Origin: Paraniabella ginsengisoli
GTDB lineage: Bacteria > Bacteroidota > Bacteroidia > Chitinophagales > Chitinophagaceae
Assembly: GCF_022513635.1 (NCBI RefSeq)
Contig: NZ_JAKWBL010000004.1
Coordinates: 372,001-436,000, forward strand
Reading direction: 5' to 3'
DNA: 64,000 nucleotides
Position numbers and translations under genes: made by a program. The notes under the pieces are model-generated. The model worked only from the letters and a program-made list of their open reading frames with translations, did no database searches and had not been told where the DNA came from. The first letter of the stretch is position 1. Every line of letters begins with the position of its first letter. Below, piece after piece: positions 9,673 through 19,539 of this stretch.

Positions 9673-10257
9673 ATGAGAACTAACAGCCTTTTTATTTTTG
9701 TGATTTTGATGATCGCAACAACAGTAGTTAATGCTCAAAAAATAAAACTTAACGACGGAGACAAGAAAGTTTTAAGTAATGAAACATCTGTCAATATTGA
9801 GTTTTCTTATGATAATGTAAGTGTTGGCAAATTCAAAAATGAAGAAGAATATATTGCCAAAAAGAAAGAAGAGTATAATAAAAAGGAAGCTGGAAAAGGC
9901 GACAAATGGGCTGAAGACTGGAAAAGCGACCGAAATCGGGCTTTTGAGCCACAGTTTATTGAACAGTTTTTGGAAAAATCAGATCTGAAAAATAGTAAGG
10001 ATGCGAAATACACGCTGGTATTTGCTACTACCTTTATTGAGCCGGGATTTAATGTAGGTGTAGTAAGAAAAAACGCGTACATCAATGCCACTGTTACAAT
10101 AGCAGAAACCGCTAACAGAAATAATATTGTTGCAACAATTGATGTGGAGAAATCGCCTGGACGTGATGCAATGGGGTATGATTTTGATACAAGTTGGAGA
10201 ATTTCAGAAGCCTACGCAAAAGCAGGAAAATCATTGGCAAAATTTCTTGGTAAATAA
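9673..10257 (+). CDS. Secreted protein of unknown function
   Basis: A 194-residue product from the ATG at 9673, which places a signal peptide (MRTNSLFIFVILMIATTVV, cleavage near VNA-QK) at the very N-terminus. The mature part is rich in Lys, Glu and Asn and beta-strand-like. I do not recognise the family. It follows CLF 1 by 22 bases on the same strand and could be transcribed with it. Its stop is five bases from the end of the convergent phosphoesterase gene. Confidence 0.75.
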   Translation: MRTNSLFIFVILMIATTVVNAQKIKLNDGDKKVLSNETSVNIEFSYDNVSVGKFKNEEEYIAKKKEEYNKKEAGKGDKWAEDWKSDRNRAFEPQFIEQFLEKSDLKNSKDAKYTLVFATTFIEPGFNVGVVRKNAYINATVTIAETANRNNIVATIDVEKSPGRDAMGYDFDTSWRISEAYAKAGKSLAKFLGK

Positions 10258-10261
10258 ATTG

Positions 10262-11347
10262 CTACATTAGCTCTGTCAGTAATTTTTCTTCCAATACGAT
10301 TCTGGAAGGTTTATCGGTTTTATGCTGCCATTTTATAAGGCGTATAAAACCGTTTTCTATTTCTATCCCTGTTATATCGCCGTCGGAAAAACAACAACAA
10401 CCCGTATTAAAGTAGGTGGGTTTAATTTGCGAATAATCTTCGTTTAATGTATCAAATCGCTTTTGATAGGTTTTAACTTCATCATTGATTTTCGCCAGCA
10501 GTTTTTCATCCTTATTTGTTTCGGCCAATTTTCTTTGCCTGTGTAAGCGTTCTATATGCGTGAGGGATTCGAAAACAGGTTGATGTGTATGCCCGGTAAT
10601 TAGCAACAGGTTTTTTTGAGTAGCGCTCCATTCGTACATAATTTCATTATGCACGGTCTTCTTATAAATATTATTTGACGGCTCGTTTGGATTTATAAGC
10701 AAGTAGGCTTGTAGCGGTGCCCATATTCTTGCAATCAAAAATTTTGTAAACCAATTACCATCGCTGTTTGCATCTCCCTGATGGCCATGGGTGCAAAGTA
10801 TCTGTAGCGGTTTTCCATTTATGGTGGTAGTCAAAATAGCGCCTTCATGCACTTTTATTTTTTGCTTATAAATATTTTCAAGCTCTAAAGATGCCAGCGG
10901 ATCATTGGCCCAATACAGATCGTGATTACCAAAAATTTTTATAAACGCGCCTCTTGACAAAAATTTGCGCTCTATGTCGAAAGTGTCACGATAAGCTTTT
11001 TTAACCTGCCAGAACATATTTTCCCAAAGCTCTTCACTGTCGCCCAGGCCTACAAGGCAAAAATTATTTTGTGAATAATACTCCAACGCTGCAAGATAAC
11101 TGGCTTCTGCAACGGCAAAATCATCAGCACCATTACGGTTTCCTTTATGCTGATCCGAAAAAATTATGAATTTTCCGTCAAAATCTTCAAAAGAGAATAC
11201 CTCCCCTTTCTTTCCGGGTTCTTTAATAATGCTATTATAAAGCTTGGTTAGCGCATCGTAAATTTTTTCTTTGTCGGGCCGCGATGCAAACTTTTCTGAC
11301 AGCCATAAAATAGGCCGTCGAAGTAAGTATTGCAAAAGTTTACGCAT
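10262..11347 (-). CDS. Calcineurin-like metallophosphoesterase
   Basis: Hydrolase of the metallophosphoesterase superfamily, 361 residues, cytoplasmic. The metal-site motifs are in order: IIFSDQHKGNRNG (~60), GLGDSEELWENMF (~100), IFGNHDLYW (~140), LCTHGHQGD (~185) and ITGHTHQPVF (~255). Substrate unknown; no neighbour hints at it. The gene is intact. Confidence 0.87.
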   Translation of the reverse strand: MRKLLQYLLRRPILWLSEKFASRPDKEKIYDALTKLYNSIIKEPGKKGEVFSFEDFDGKFIIFSDQHKGNRNGADDFAVAEASYLAALEYYSQNNFCLVGLGDSEELWENMFWQVKKAYRDTFDIERKFLSRGAFIKIFGNHDLYWANDPLASLELENIYKQKIKVHEGAILTTTINGKPLQILCTHGHQGDANSDGNWFTKFLIARIWAPLQAYLLINPNEPSNNIYKKTVHNEIMYEWSATQKNLLLITGHTHQPVFESLTHIERLHRQRKLAETNKDEKLLAKINDEVKTYQKRFDTLNEDYSQIKPTYFNTGCCCFSDGDITGIEIENGFIRLIKWQHKTDKPSRIVLEEKLLTELM

Positions 11348-11468
11348 TAATCACAAAAGTAAGATCGATTATGTTAAGAGAAGGCTATGCCAAATAAAAT
11401 GACGCAGGACTTATTTTCTATTGATTAATTTATTGAACAGTAAAAATGGATTAACACATTACCGGTAT

Positions 11469-11678
11469 TTAGTAGACAGGTCCATAACGTAATTTTCTAC
11501 GCTTCGATGAATGATTATCCGGATAAATAATATCATGCGCAATTTCATATCCTTCTTCAGAAGCCTGGAAAAGCCTGCGTTGCGACTTTTTATCGCGCAC
11601 CTTACATGCTACTGTTGTAGCAGCCACACCAAGTATCATCAATCCAATTAAGCCAAAAGTACACTTCTTCATTTCCAT
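11469..11678 (-). CDS. Small conserved membrane-associated protein
   Basis: A 69-residue protein with one N-terminal hydrophobic segment (FGLIGLMILGVAATTVA, followed by Cys), then a charged tail with ASEEGYEIAHDIIYPDN and RRKLRYGPVY. The EEGYE-AHDI-P and YGPV pattern resembles small proteins I know from other Chitinophagaceae. Function unknown. Confidence 0.6.
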   Translation of the reverse strand: MEMKKCTFGLIGLMILGVAATTVACKVRDKKSQRRLFQASEEGYEIAHDIIYPDNHSSKRRKLRYGPVY

Positions 11679-11881
11679 TAAAATTTATCCTTAACTAATT
11701 AATTACGACAACAATGCAATACGTTTTTTGAAACAGGTATTGATGTAGAGCAAAATATATACCGGTTTAGAGTTATAACAAATTTACTTAAAAAAGTTTT
11801 TAAGATGTAACTAAAATAACATCTTTTTAGGTTATTGAAAAGGCTATTTGTATAATTTAATATGCTCTTAATAAAACGCTA

Positions 11882-12672
11882 TCAACTCTTAGTTTTTCGC
11901 TTTTGTGCAAACATCCAATTCAACAATTCGGGCTGTGCAAATGCAGGATCCCAGCTGTTATGGTTCGCGTCTGGAAATAATGTAAACTTAACATCCACAT
12001 TATTCTTTTTCATCGCAGCAACCATTTCTTCTGAATACCTGGGTAATACTACATCATCTTTTGCTCCGTGAAAAACCCACCATTTAACACTCTTCAGGTT
12101 TTTAGCAGTGCTGATGTTAGCGCCTCCGCAAATAGGCACTGCTGCGGCAAACGTTTCAGGCATTCTGTTAACAAGTTCGAATGTGCCCATTCCTCCCATG
12201 CTTAACCCCATCACATACACTTGATTTTTTCGAACACTATATTTTGCAAGTATTTCTTTTGTAAGGTCTATCACTAACTGCATAGGAACTGTTGGTGTGC
12301 CACCATCTGCAAAATCAAAAAGCCTCTCGGCTCCTGTTCCTTTTACTTTCACGTTGCTCCAAAATGACGATTGGCTACATTGCGGAAAAACAACAATGGC
12401 GGGATGTTGGTCCCGGTTTTTTTCCTCAAGAAATAATTTACCACCATGGGTTAATTGCTTTTCATTATCGTTACCGCGCTCGCCTGCGCCATGAAGAAAA
12501 ACAATTAATGGATACTTTTTGAAGCGTCATATCCTTCAGGCAACAATAGCCTGTAAGGCAAGGTATCGTTATCTTTTATATAAGAATGCTTTTCATACTG
12601 ACTTAACGACTGTGCATATAATGCAGACAGACTAAAGCACATTAAAAAAAGAAAGAAAAATTTTCGCGGCAT
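11882..12672 (-). CDS. Secreted alpha/beta-hydrolase esterase (PHB-depolymerase/feruloyl-esterase-like), frameshifted
   Basis: Exported esterase or peptidase of the 'phospholipase/carboxylesterase' group. Start at 12672 gives a signal peptide (MPRKFFFLFLMCFSLSALYA-QS). A missing A near 12520 breaks the frame; corrected it reads ASKKYPLIVFLHGAGERGND, the oxyanion HGAG. The nucleophile is in VMGLSMGGMGTFE, the acid in GAKDDVVLP and the His in PDANHNSWD. Substrate unknown. Confidence 0.85.
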
Positions 12673-12866
12673 GGTTATTTTTTACTGAGGTTAAAATAAA
12701 TGCAGGTGGCTTATTGACGCAATCAATCCTTAAAGCAATTTACAAACGGATTTGTTATAAAACTCTTTTAATTTTTTGTTGCTGTCAATTCAATATTGAG
12801 ATTATCTTTATGCCCCTTATTAACATCGGCAATTTACCTGATTTTATAATTTAGTTAAATAGAAAT

Positions 12867-13880
12867 ATGCAATTAGAACGACCAAAGGTCATATCGGGAA
12901 CAACTTCATTAGGGAATATTTATAAAGAAATGCCCTTTCCCGAAAAAATGGCGATAGTAAAAGAATATATTGACGCTAGCCCCGGCACGCCGATGTTTGA
13001 CAGCGCTGGCAAATACGGTGCAGGACTGGCTCTTGAAGTTTTAGGACAATGCCTTAAAGAGTTGGGTATTAAAAAAGATGAGGTATTGATCAGTAACAAA
13101 CTGGCCTGGGTAAGAAAACCGTTAACTACGCCGGAACCAACTTTTGAACCCGGTGTATGGCACAACTTAAAATACGATGCAGAGCAAAAGATCAGTTATG
13201 AAGGAATATTAAATTGCTTTGAGAATGGCAATGAATTGTTGGGCGAATATGATTCTCAATTTGCATCCGTACACGACCCGGATGAGTATCTGGCTGCCGC
13301 AAAAGACGATAATGACTACCAAAAAAGATACGATGATATATTAGAAGCATACAGAGCGCTTGCTGATCTAAAAAGCAAAGGTGTAGTTGCTGGCGTTGGT
13401 ATCGGAGCTAAAGATTGGAAGTCTATCGAAAAAATATCGAAAGATGTAAAGCTTGATTGGGTAATGATTGCAAACAGCTATACCATCTATAACCATCCAA
13501 AAGAGTTGGTTGATTTTGTAGCATCTCTTCATAAACAAAATATTACTATTATCAATTCTGCGGTATTTCATGGCGGCTTCCTAATGGGCAGCGACTTTTT
13601 TAATTACACAGAATTGAGCAGGGAAAATCCGGAACACAAAAAGTATTACGAATGGCGGGATAAATTCAACCAAATCTGTATTGAGTATAATATTGAACCG
13701 CCTGCAGCCGCGATCTATTTTGGATTACATGTACCTGGCATTAAAAGCATTGCCTTAAATAGCAGCAATCCTAAACGGGTGCGGCATAATATAGAAATGG
13801 CCAATGCAAATATCCCTCCCGCATTTTGGCAACGCATGAAAGAAGAAGGATTGATCGACAAAAATTATCCGCACTTATAG
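12867..13880 (+). CDS. Aldo/keto reductase family protein
   Basis: NADP(H)-type oxidoreductase on a TIM barrel, 337 residues, intact. FDSAGKYGAGLALEVLG (~45-60) holds the Asp and Tyr of the family, and ISNKLAW supplies the Lys. GVGIGAKDWKSIEKI and VMIANSYTIYNHP follow the sugar-dehydrogenase-like branch. It lies 12 bases before a zinc alcohol dehydrogenase on the same strand. Together with that gene and the TetR gene this suggests a small sugar or sugar-alcohol oxidation operon; the substrate is not clear. Confidence 0.85.
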   Translation: MQLERPKVISGTTSLGNIYKEMPFPEKMAIVKEYIDASPGTPMFDSAGKYGAGLALEVLGQCLKELGIKKDEVLISNKLAWVRKPLTTPEPTFEPGVWHNLKYDAEQKISYEGILNCFENGNELLGEYDSQFASVHDPDEYLAAAKDDNDYQKRYDDILEAYRALADLKSKGVVAGVGIGAKDWKSIEKISKDVKLDWVMIANSYTIYNHPKELVDFVASLHKQNITIINSAVFHGGFLMGSDFFNYTELSRENPEHKKYYEWRDKFNQICIEYNIEPPAAAIYFGLHVPGIKSIALNSSNPKRVRHNIEMANANIPPAFWQRMKEEGLIDKNYPHL

Positions 13881-13892
13881 AACATTTAAAAG

Positions 13893-14905
13893 ATGAAAAC
13901 ATTAGTATGTACACTACCTGGCCAGTTTGAATATAAAGAGATCCCGGCTCCTACTGTTGAGAAAGATCATGCCCTTATAAAAATAAAACGAATTGGAATT
14001 TGTGGTACCGACCTTCATGCATATGAAGGAACTCAACCCTTTTTTAACTACCCGAGAATATTGGGACACGAGCTTTCTGGCGAATTAGTGGACTTTGATA
14101 ATGCTCCCGGCTTTAGCAAAGGCGAATCGGTATCTGTTATTCCCTATTTCAGTTGCGGCACTTGTATTGCCTGTAGAAGAGGTAAACCTAACTGCTGCAC
14201 AGATATTAAAGTATTTGGCGTACATATCGATGGGGGATGAAAGAGTATATTTCAGTTCCTTCAAAATATTTATTGCATGGTGAAGGATTGAGTTTTGACG
14301 AACTGGCACTTGTAGAGCCTTTAGCCATTGGTGCGCATGGCGTAAGTCGAGCCGATGTAAAACACGGCGAGTTCGTTTTAGTGATCGGCGCTGGGCCGAT
14401 TGGCCTGGGCACCATGGAGTTTGCCCGCATTGCAGGAGCCAAAGTAATTACGCTAGATGTAAATGAACAGCGCCTGCAGTTTTGTAAAGACCATCTAAAC
14501 ATTCACGCTACTGTAAATGCAATGGATAGTAACGTAGCAGAACAGCTAAAATCTATAACGGATGGAGATATGCCTACGGCTGTGATAGATGCAACTGGAA
14601 ATTTAAGAGCCATTAATAATGCTATAAATTACCTTGCTCACGGTGGAAATTATGTGCTGATAGGCTTACAAAAAGAACCTTTTTCATTCAGTCATCCAGA
14701 ATTTCACAAACGAGAAACCACTTTGATGAGCAGCAGAAATGCTACGCGCGAAGATTTTGAACATGTTATTAAAAGCATGAAGGCCGGACAGGTAAATCCA
14801 AAAACTTATATTACCCATACGGTTGATTTTGAAGAAATAAAAGACAATTTTGAATCGTGGCTGGACCCTAAAACCGGCGTGATAAAAGCGATGGTACATC
14901 TGTAG
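13893..14905 (+). CDS. Zinc-binding alcohol/sorbitol dehydrogenase (MDR family), frameshifted
   Basis: NAD-dependent oxidoreductase of the medium-chain family. The N-terminal catalytic domain has GICGTDLHAYEG and GHELSGE (catalytic zinc), and CGTCIACRRGKPNCC, the four-Cys structural zinc lobe. The frame breaks at about 14236, where GGGGG should be six G's to read HIDGGMKEYISVPSKYLL. The second half has the nucleotide fold VIGAGPIGLGTMEFA. It is probably cotranscribed with the aldo/keto reductase. Confidence 0.88.
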
Positions 14906-14949
14906 TCACTTTATTATAAGAATTAATATAAAAAACATAGCTTTGGCGC

Positions 14950-15537
14950 ATGGGTACGATGGCTCGCAAAAAATCTGCTAAAAAGGAACTCATCCTCAAA
15001 ACTGCTGCGGCAATGTTCCGTGAGAAAGGGTTTGCCGCAAGTTCAATGCGCGATCTGGCCGAAAAAATTGGTATTGAAGCAGCCAGCCTATACAATCATA
15101 TACAATCAAAAGCTCAGATACTGGAAGAAATCATTGATGGTGTTTCCGATGAGTGTCAACTTCATTTAGACAATCTCGAAAAGTCAAAAAGTACCGCTTT
15201 GGAAAAAATAGAATCGCTGATTCGTTTCCATACCAAAATGATGATGAACCGATTTGAAGAATACTCTGTAATGGTAAGCCAGTGGATGCATTTGGATGGC
15301 GACAAATTGTTACGCTTTGCTACTAATCGCCGCGATTATGTAAGGAGGATGGAAGCTATAGTAGAATCAGGTATTCAAAAAGGTGAGCTAAAGTCTTTAA
15401 TGCCCTATGTGGTGGTATTAAATATTTTATCTTCCGTTCGTGGACTGGAATTTTGGCAACGTAGCGCCAAAACACATACTGCGCAGGAAATGGAAGATAA
15501 TATGGTGGTGCATTTAATTGGCGGTATAAAAAGATAG
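14950..15537 (+). CDS. TetR/AcrR-family transcriptional regulator
   Basis: A 195-residue repressor-type protein. The N-terminal helix-turn-helix reads ILKTAAAMFREKGFAASSMRDLAEKIGIEAASLYNHI (split at FREKGF), typical of TetR. The start could be the ATG at 14950 or the one at 14959 (MARKKSAKKE). It lies 44 bases after the alcohol dehydrogenase and could control it or the pigment genes. The ligand domain is not diagnostic. Confidence 0.88.
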   Translation: MGTMARKKSAKKELILKTAAAMFREKGFAASSMRDLAEKIGIEAASLYNHIQSKAQILEEIIDGVSDECQLHLDNLEKSKSTALEKIESLIRFHTKMMMNRFEEYSVMVSQWMHLDGDKLLRFATNRRDYVRRMEAIVESGIQKGELKSLMPYVVVLNILSSVRGLEFWQRSAKTHTAQEMEDNMVVHLIGGIKR

Positions 15538-15540
15538 GTT

Positions 15541-15617
15541 TATTATTGACCCAGCAACAGTACTACTATCATCTTCGTTGCCACGCTCGGTTTATCGTTC
15601 CGATTATACATCATCAA
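15541..15617 (+). repeat. Interspersed repeat, copy 1
   Basis: Carries the core catcttcgttgccacgctcg and the 3' block tcgttccgattata-n-n-tcatc shared with copies near 21145 and 33087. It lies between the convergent TetR and dehydratase genes. Confidence 0.7.
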
Positions 15618-15676
15618 TTTTATTGCAGTTGATCCTGACTTCATGTAAGAATTGCATTCTTCATCGTTTCTGGCCT

Positions 15677-16044
15677 CTATTCAACAACAGAAAATCTTCC
15701 CTTCATTTTTAAGAAAATTATTTCTTCTGATTTTAATACTGCGTTGCAGTCTATCAAGCCATCTTGTAAAGTGTGATCAATAGCAATCAATATTTTTTTG
15801 TAACAGTTGGGTCTACCATCTGCAAAAACTTACATTGACTGGCTTCAGATAAAAAAAGGGTTTTGTTCAGCCCCTTTTCTAAAAGTTCTTTAACTATCTG
15901 TAGCTGGCAAACCCCCGGCAATACAGGCTGCCCGGGAAAATGGCCTTCAAATATTTTATGCCCTTCATCAATAATAATGGTGGCAGTCAATTTTTCATTA
16001 GCATTGTCAAATTGCTCAATTGTGTATAAATTATCTATCAGCAT
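15677..16044 (-). CDS. FabZ-like hotdog dehydratase (pigment cluster), frameshifted
   Basis: 3-hydroxyacyl-ACP dehydratase-type protein, expected to make the double bonds of the polyene. IFEGHFPGQPVLPGVCQLQ is the FabZ/FabA-like H-F-P-G-x-P-x-x-P-G-V signature with the catalytic His. The raw frame ends at 15787. Adding one A to the A7 run near 15798 restores TKKILIAIDHTLQDGLIDC and a TAG end at 15677. Its start overlaps the deacetylase gene by 14 bases, so it is part of the CLF 2 operon. Confidence 0.83.
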
Positions 16045-16810
16045 ACGGTGATACGTTTAATAGTTTATTTAATGGCTCAATTTCATAACCTTGTTGCCCA
16101 GCATAATTTATAAATTCCGGTAAAACACGCACTGTAATTGCTGCCGTATCGTGAAATAAAAAGATACCTCCTGGCTTTAACGAACGTTTTAACTTTTTCA
16201 ATAGCTCTACTTCATTCTTACTAACAGTGTCCATGGATCTGACATTCCAACCAATGGCTGTATAATTCATTTTGTCAACTGCAATTTTAAGGTTAGGGGT
16301 AGTTACACCATAGGGAGGCCTAAACCATTTTATCTCTATGCCTAACTCATCTTTCACAAATTCATGCAATTGTTGCAAATCTTTATGCATAGCCTTTGCA
16401 GAAAGCAGATCGAACCAAAACCCATGAGTGTAGCTGTGAGAACCGATTGTGTGGCCTTCGTTATAGATCTGCTTTAGCAAGTTTTTATTTGCTTCGGCAT
16501 TTTTTCCAATACAGAAGAAAGTAGCTTTTACATCAGCCTCCTTAAGTATATCTAAAATATGTGGTGTGAAATTTTGCTGAGGACCGTCATCAAAAGTAAT
16601 AGCAATTTTCTTTTCTTTCATATCAACATCACATACTGTTTTCATATAAAACTGAGACTGCACAAAATAGCTGCCGTAGAAAAGAAGAAGCGAGTAGGCA
16701 ATAGCGAGTAGAATGTAGGAATATGTTGGCAAATTATACAATACATCAAATACAATAAGCCCTGCAAGCGCCATTGCAAAAACAATATTCGTGTTTTTAA
16801 AGTTTAACAT
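16031..16810 (-). CDS. Membrane-anchored polysaccharide deacetylase-family protein
   Basis: NodB-homology metal-dependent deacetylase. Two or three hydrophobic segments fill residues 8-50. The catalytic domain follows: ITFDDGPQQNFTPHIL (Asp pair), GHTIGSHSYTHGF (metal His), WFRPPYGVTTP, and IFLFHDTAAIT. It is 259 residues and intact. Genes of this family are regular members of flexirubin-type clusters, but the substrate there is not established. It overlaps CLF 2 by 7 bases and the dehydratase by 14, so all three are translationally linked. Confidence 0.87.
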   Translation of the reverse strand: MLNFKNTNIVFAMALAGLIVFDVLYNLPTYSYILLAIAYSLLLFYGSYFVQSQFYMKTVCDVDMKEKKIAITFDDGPQQNFTPHILDILKEADVKATFFCIGKNAEANKNLLKQIYNEGHTIGSHSYTHGFWFDLLSAKAMHKDLQQLHEFVKDELGIEIKWFRPPYGVTTPNLKIAVDKMNYTAIGWNVRSMDTVSKNEVELLKKLKRSLKPGGIFLFHDTAAITVRVLPEFINYAGQQGYEIEPLNKLLNVSPYADR

Positions 16811-17834
16811 GCCGACAGTAGATAAACTGAAGGATATTGAAGCATGTAATTGTTATAGATCAGGAGCTTCTTCACCGGTTTGTTTTTAAACGAACCCTCC
16901 TTTAAAATATTACTCGCCACCCATAAAGCAAACCCAATGGAAGTAGGATATTCCCCGCAATATTGTTTGTATGTTGTAACCAGATTTTTACTAAACAAAT
17001 TGTCAGTTAATTGGCTGTAATGCCCGTCTTCTCTGCTGTCACCGTTACTTCCCGTAATAACAAGATCAATACCGGAAACAGAAATATTATTCTCTGCTAA
17101 AAACTCTTTCACTAATACCGCAGTGTCCTGCGCTGGTTTATAATAAGTACTAAAAGCAGTTAGCTGAGCCAACGCATCATTTTGTTGAGCGCTTATTACA
17201 AAAAAGCAGATCCATCTCCGGCCATGGTTCCTTTTGTATTGCTATCAATAAGCGAAAGGCTTTCTCCTTCCGTTTTATATAAACCAAAGCGTTTTAGGAT
17301 AGCATGGCTCTTATCAGTAATTTCATCAGCAGCTCCTATTAAAACATTTTTAGCTTCGCCTTCTTCAAGCAAAGAAACGGCATCTGTCAACGCAGCTTCA
17401 AAAGAAGATCCGCGATGTACATAAGTATTATTATAATTGTGGCATTTAAGCATCAAGGCTATTTGCGCGGCAACAGTATTGTGTGTTGATTGAATGAACG
17501 CCGTAGGCGATAATAGCGTTTCCTTAAACTCAACCATTCTTGTTAAAAATTGGTCGGTATCGGTTAAGCAACCATACGCCGTACCTGTAATAATAGCATC
17601 AGGCATTTGTACATCGGCTTGCGCTAATGCTTCGGAAGCCGCAGCCACGCCCATTTTTATGATGCGGCTCATCCTTCTAATGAGTTTTGCATCTACATAT
17701 TTAGTGTAGTCGGGCTCTATGCAAGTAAGTTTATCACCATTATAATTTGCAGGCTCTTTCATCATCTCTTCAAATGATGCCTGCGGCGAAACAACGCTGG
17801 TCGACAATATATACACTGATTTTTCTTCCGGCAT
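16804..17834 (-). CDS. Ketosynthase-like chain length factor (CLF 2), frameshifted
   Basis: Paralogue of the gene at 8622-9650: LIRRMSRIIKMGVAAA, SPTAFIQSTHNTVAAQIALM and GEYPTSIGFALWVAS align with it. The site of the catalytic Cys reads TYVHRGSSFEAAL, so it is probably non-condensing. The frame breaks near 17186 where a T6 run should be T7, giving SAFFVISAQQNDALAQLTAF. It heads the operon CLF 2, deacetylase, dehydratase. Confidence 0.82.
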
Positions 17835-17996
17835 AATTGAAAAAATATGTGGCGAATTTAAAACAGTACTTCAATATATGTCTAAATATTTCAGTACAAT
17901 TGAATGACATCGGCGGATCTCGCCAGACTGGGACGTTCGGACCAGATACGCTGGTTACATCGTTTATAAAGGATGCCATAAGCACCACAAAAAAAA

Positions 17997-18045
17997 GTGC
18001 GACGCAACAAAGATGCCACATGTTTACTGCCTGAACAATAAAAAT
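17997..18045 (-). repeat. Interspersed repeat, copy 2
   Basis: On the minus strand it reads ttcaggcagtaaacatg, then tggcatctttgttgcgtcgcac, closely matching the copy at 60621. It lies between the divergent CLF 2 and TrpB2 genes. Confidence 0.65.
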
Positions 18046-18083
18046 ATTCACGTAAGTTTGAAAGACATACAAAACGATTTCTT

Positions 18084-19448
18084 ATGATTAAAACAAGAAA
18101 AATTACCCTTTCCGAACAGGAAATTCCTGAACAATGGTACAATATTGTTGCCGACATGCCCAACAAACCGTTACCGCCGTTACATCCTGGCACAAAGGAG
18201 CCCATTGGGCCGGAAGCACTGGCGCCGCTATTTCCGCAAGAACTTATCAAGCAAGAAGTGTCAACGGAAAAATGGATCACCATTCCGGATGAAGTGCGCA
18301 ATATTTATAGTTTGTGGAGGCCAACGCCGGTGTATCGCGCATACGAATTAGAAAAAGTGCTGGACACTCCGGCAAAGATTTATTATAAATACGAAGGGGT
18401 AAGTCCGGCCGGATCACAAGCCAAACACGGCTGTGCCGCAGGCTTACTACAATATGAAAGAAGGCGTAAAGCGCATTACTACGGAAACCGGAGCCGGGCA
18501 ATGGGGAAGCGCATTGAGCTTTGCCTGCAACCTTTTTGATATTGAGTGCGAAGTGTATATGGTTAAACTTTCGTTTGAGCATAAGCCGTATAGAAAAATT
18601 ATGATGAATACCTGGGGAGCAAAAGTGATCCCTTCTCCCAGCAATCAAACTGAGGCTGGTAGAAAAATTTTGGCCCAGGACCCGAATAGTCCCGGTTCAT
18701 TGGGTATTGCCATTTCGGAAGCGGTTGAAATGGCAGCGCAACGCGAAGACACCAAATATGCATTGGGTAGTGTGTTGAATCACGTTTTGCTACATCAAAC
18801 CATCATCGGACTGGAAGCGATGAAGCAAATGGAAAAGGCCGGAGATATGCCAGATGTGATCATTGCTCCATTTGGTGGCGGATCAAATTTTGCAGGAATC
18901 ACGTTTCCGTTTCTACGTCTGAATCTGGAAGAAGGAAAAAAATTCGCTGTATTGCCAGCGAGCCAACTTCTTGTCCTAAATTAACACGTGGTGTGTTCAG
19001 ATATGATTTTGGAGATACTGTTGGCATGACGCCCTTATTGCCTATGTACACTTTAGGCCACAATTTTGTGCCGGCACCTATTCATGCAGGTGGTTTGCGA
19101 TATCATGGGGCTGGCGCTATCGTTAGCCAGTTATTAAAAGATGGATTGATTGAAGCCAGCGCACACGATAATATAGAAGTTTTTGAAGCGGGAGTTAAGT
19201 TTGCAAAAGCAGAAGGCATTATACCTGCACCCGAAGCTACACACGGTATTGCAACAGCAATTAAAGAGGCTGAACGTTGTAAGCGAGAGGGTAAAAGCGA
19301 AACGATCTTATTCAACCTTTGCGGTCACGGCAATTTTGATATGAAAGCCTATCAGGATTATTTTGAAGGCAAAATTGTAAGACATGAGCTAACTGATGCA
19401 GAAATTCAAAACTCGCTAAAAGAGTTAGATACGCCGATTATTGCATAA
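18084..19448 (+). CDS. TrpB2-type tryptophan synthase beta chain, two frameshifts
   Basis: PLP enzyme of the TrpB-like (TIGR01415) group, condensing indole with serine. [15 protein letters not shown] marks the substrate domain. The PLP lysine is in [16 protein letters not shown] once the frame is repaired near 18417 (a CA pair appears lost), then [12 protein letters not shown] and FGGGSNFAG, the phosphate-binding loop. A second shift near 18960 restores [20 protein letters not shown] (split here by one base). The gene stands alone, opposite to the pigment genes on both sides, and separates KAS 2 from CLF 2. No trpA or other trp gene is present. Confidence 0.88.
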
Positions 19449-19474
19449 TATTTAGGGTCAGATTTTTTATTGAT

Positions 19475-19507
19475 ATGGCGGATTGAATAGATCCGCTATT
19501 TTTTTGT
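19475..19507 (+). terminator. Terminator after the TrpB2 gene
   Basis: Stem gcggat/atccgc around a 7-base loop (19478-19496), extendable by a few imperfect pairs, then ta and eight T's. It lies 26 bases past the TrpB2 stop. Confidence 0.75.
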
Positions 19508-19539
19508 ACCACTACGAAAACATTTGGAAAACTTAAGGA

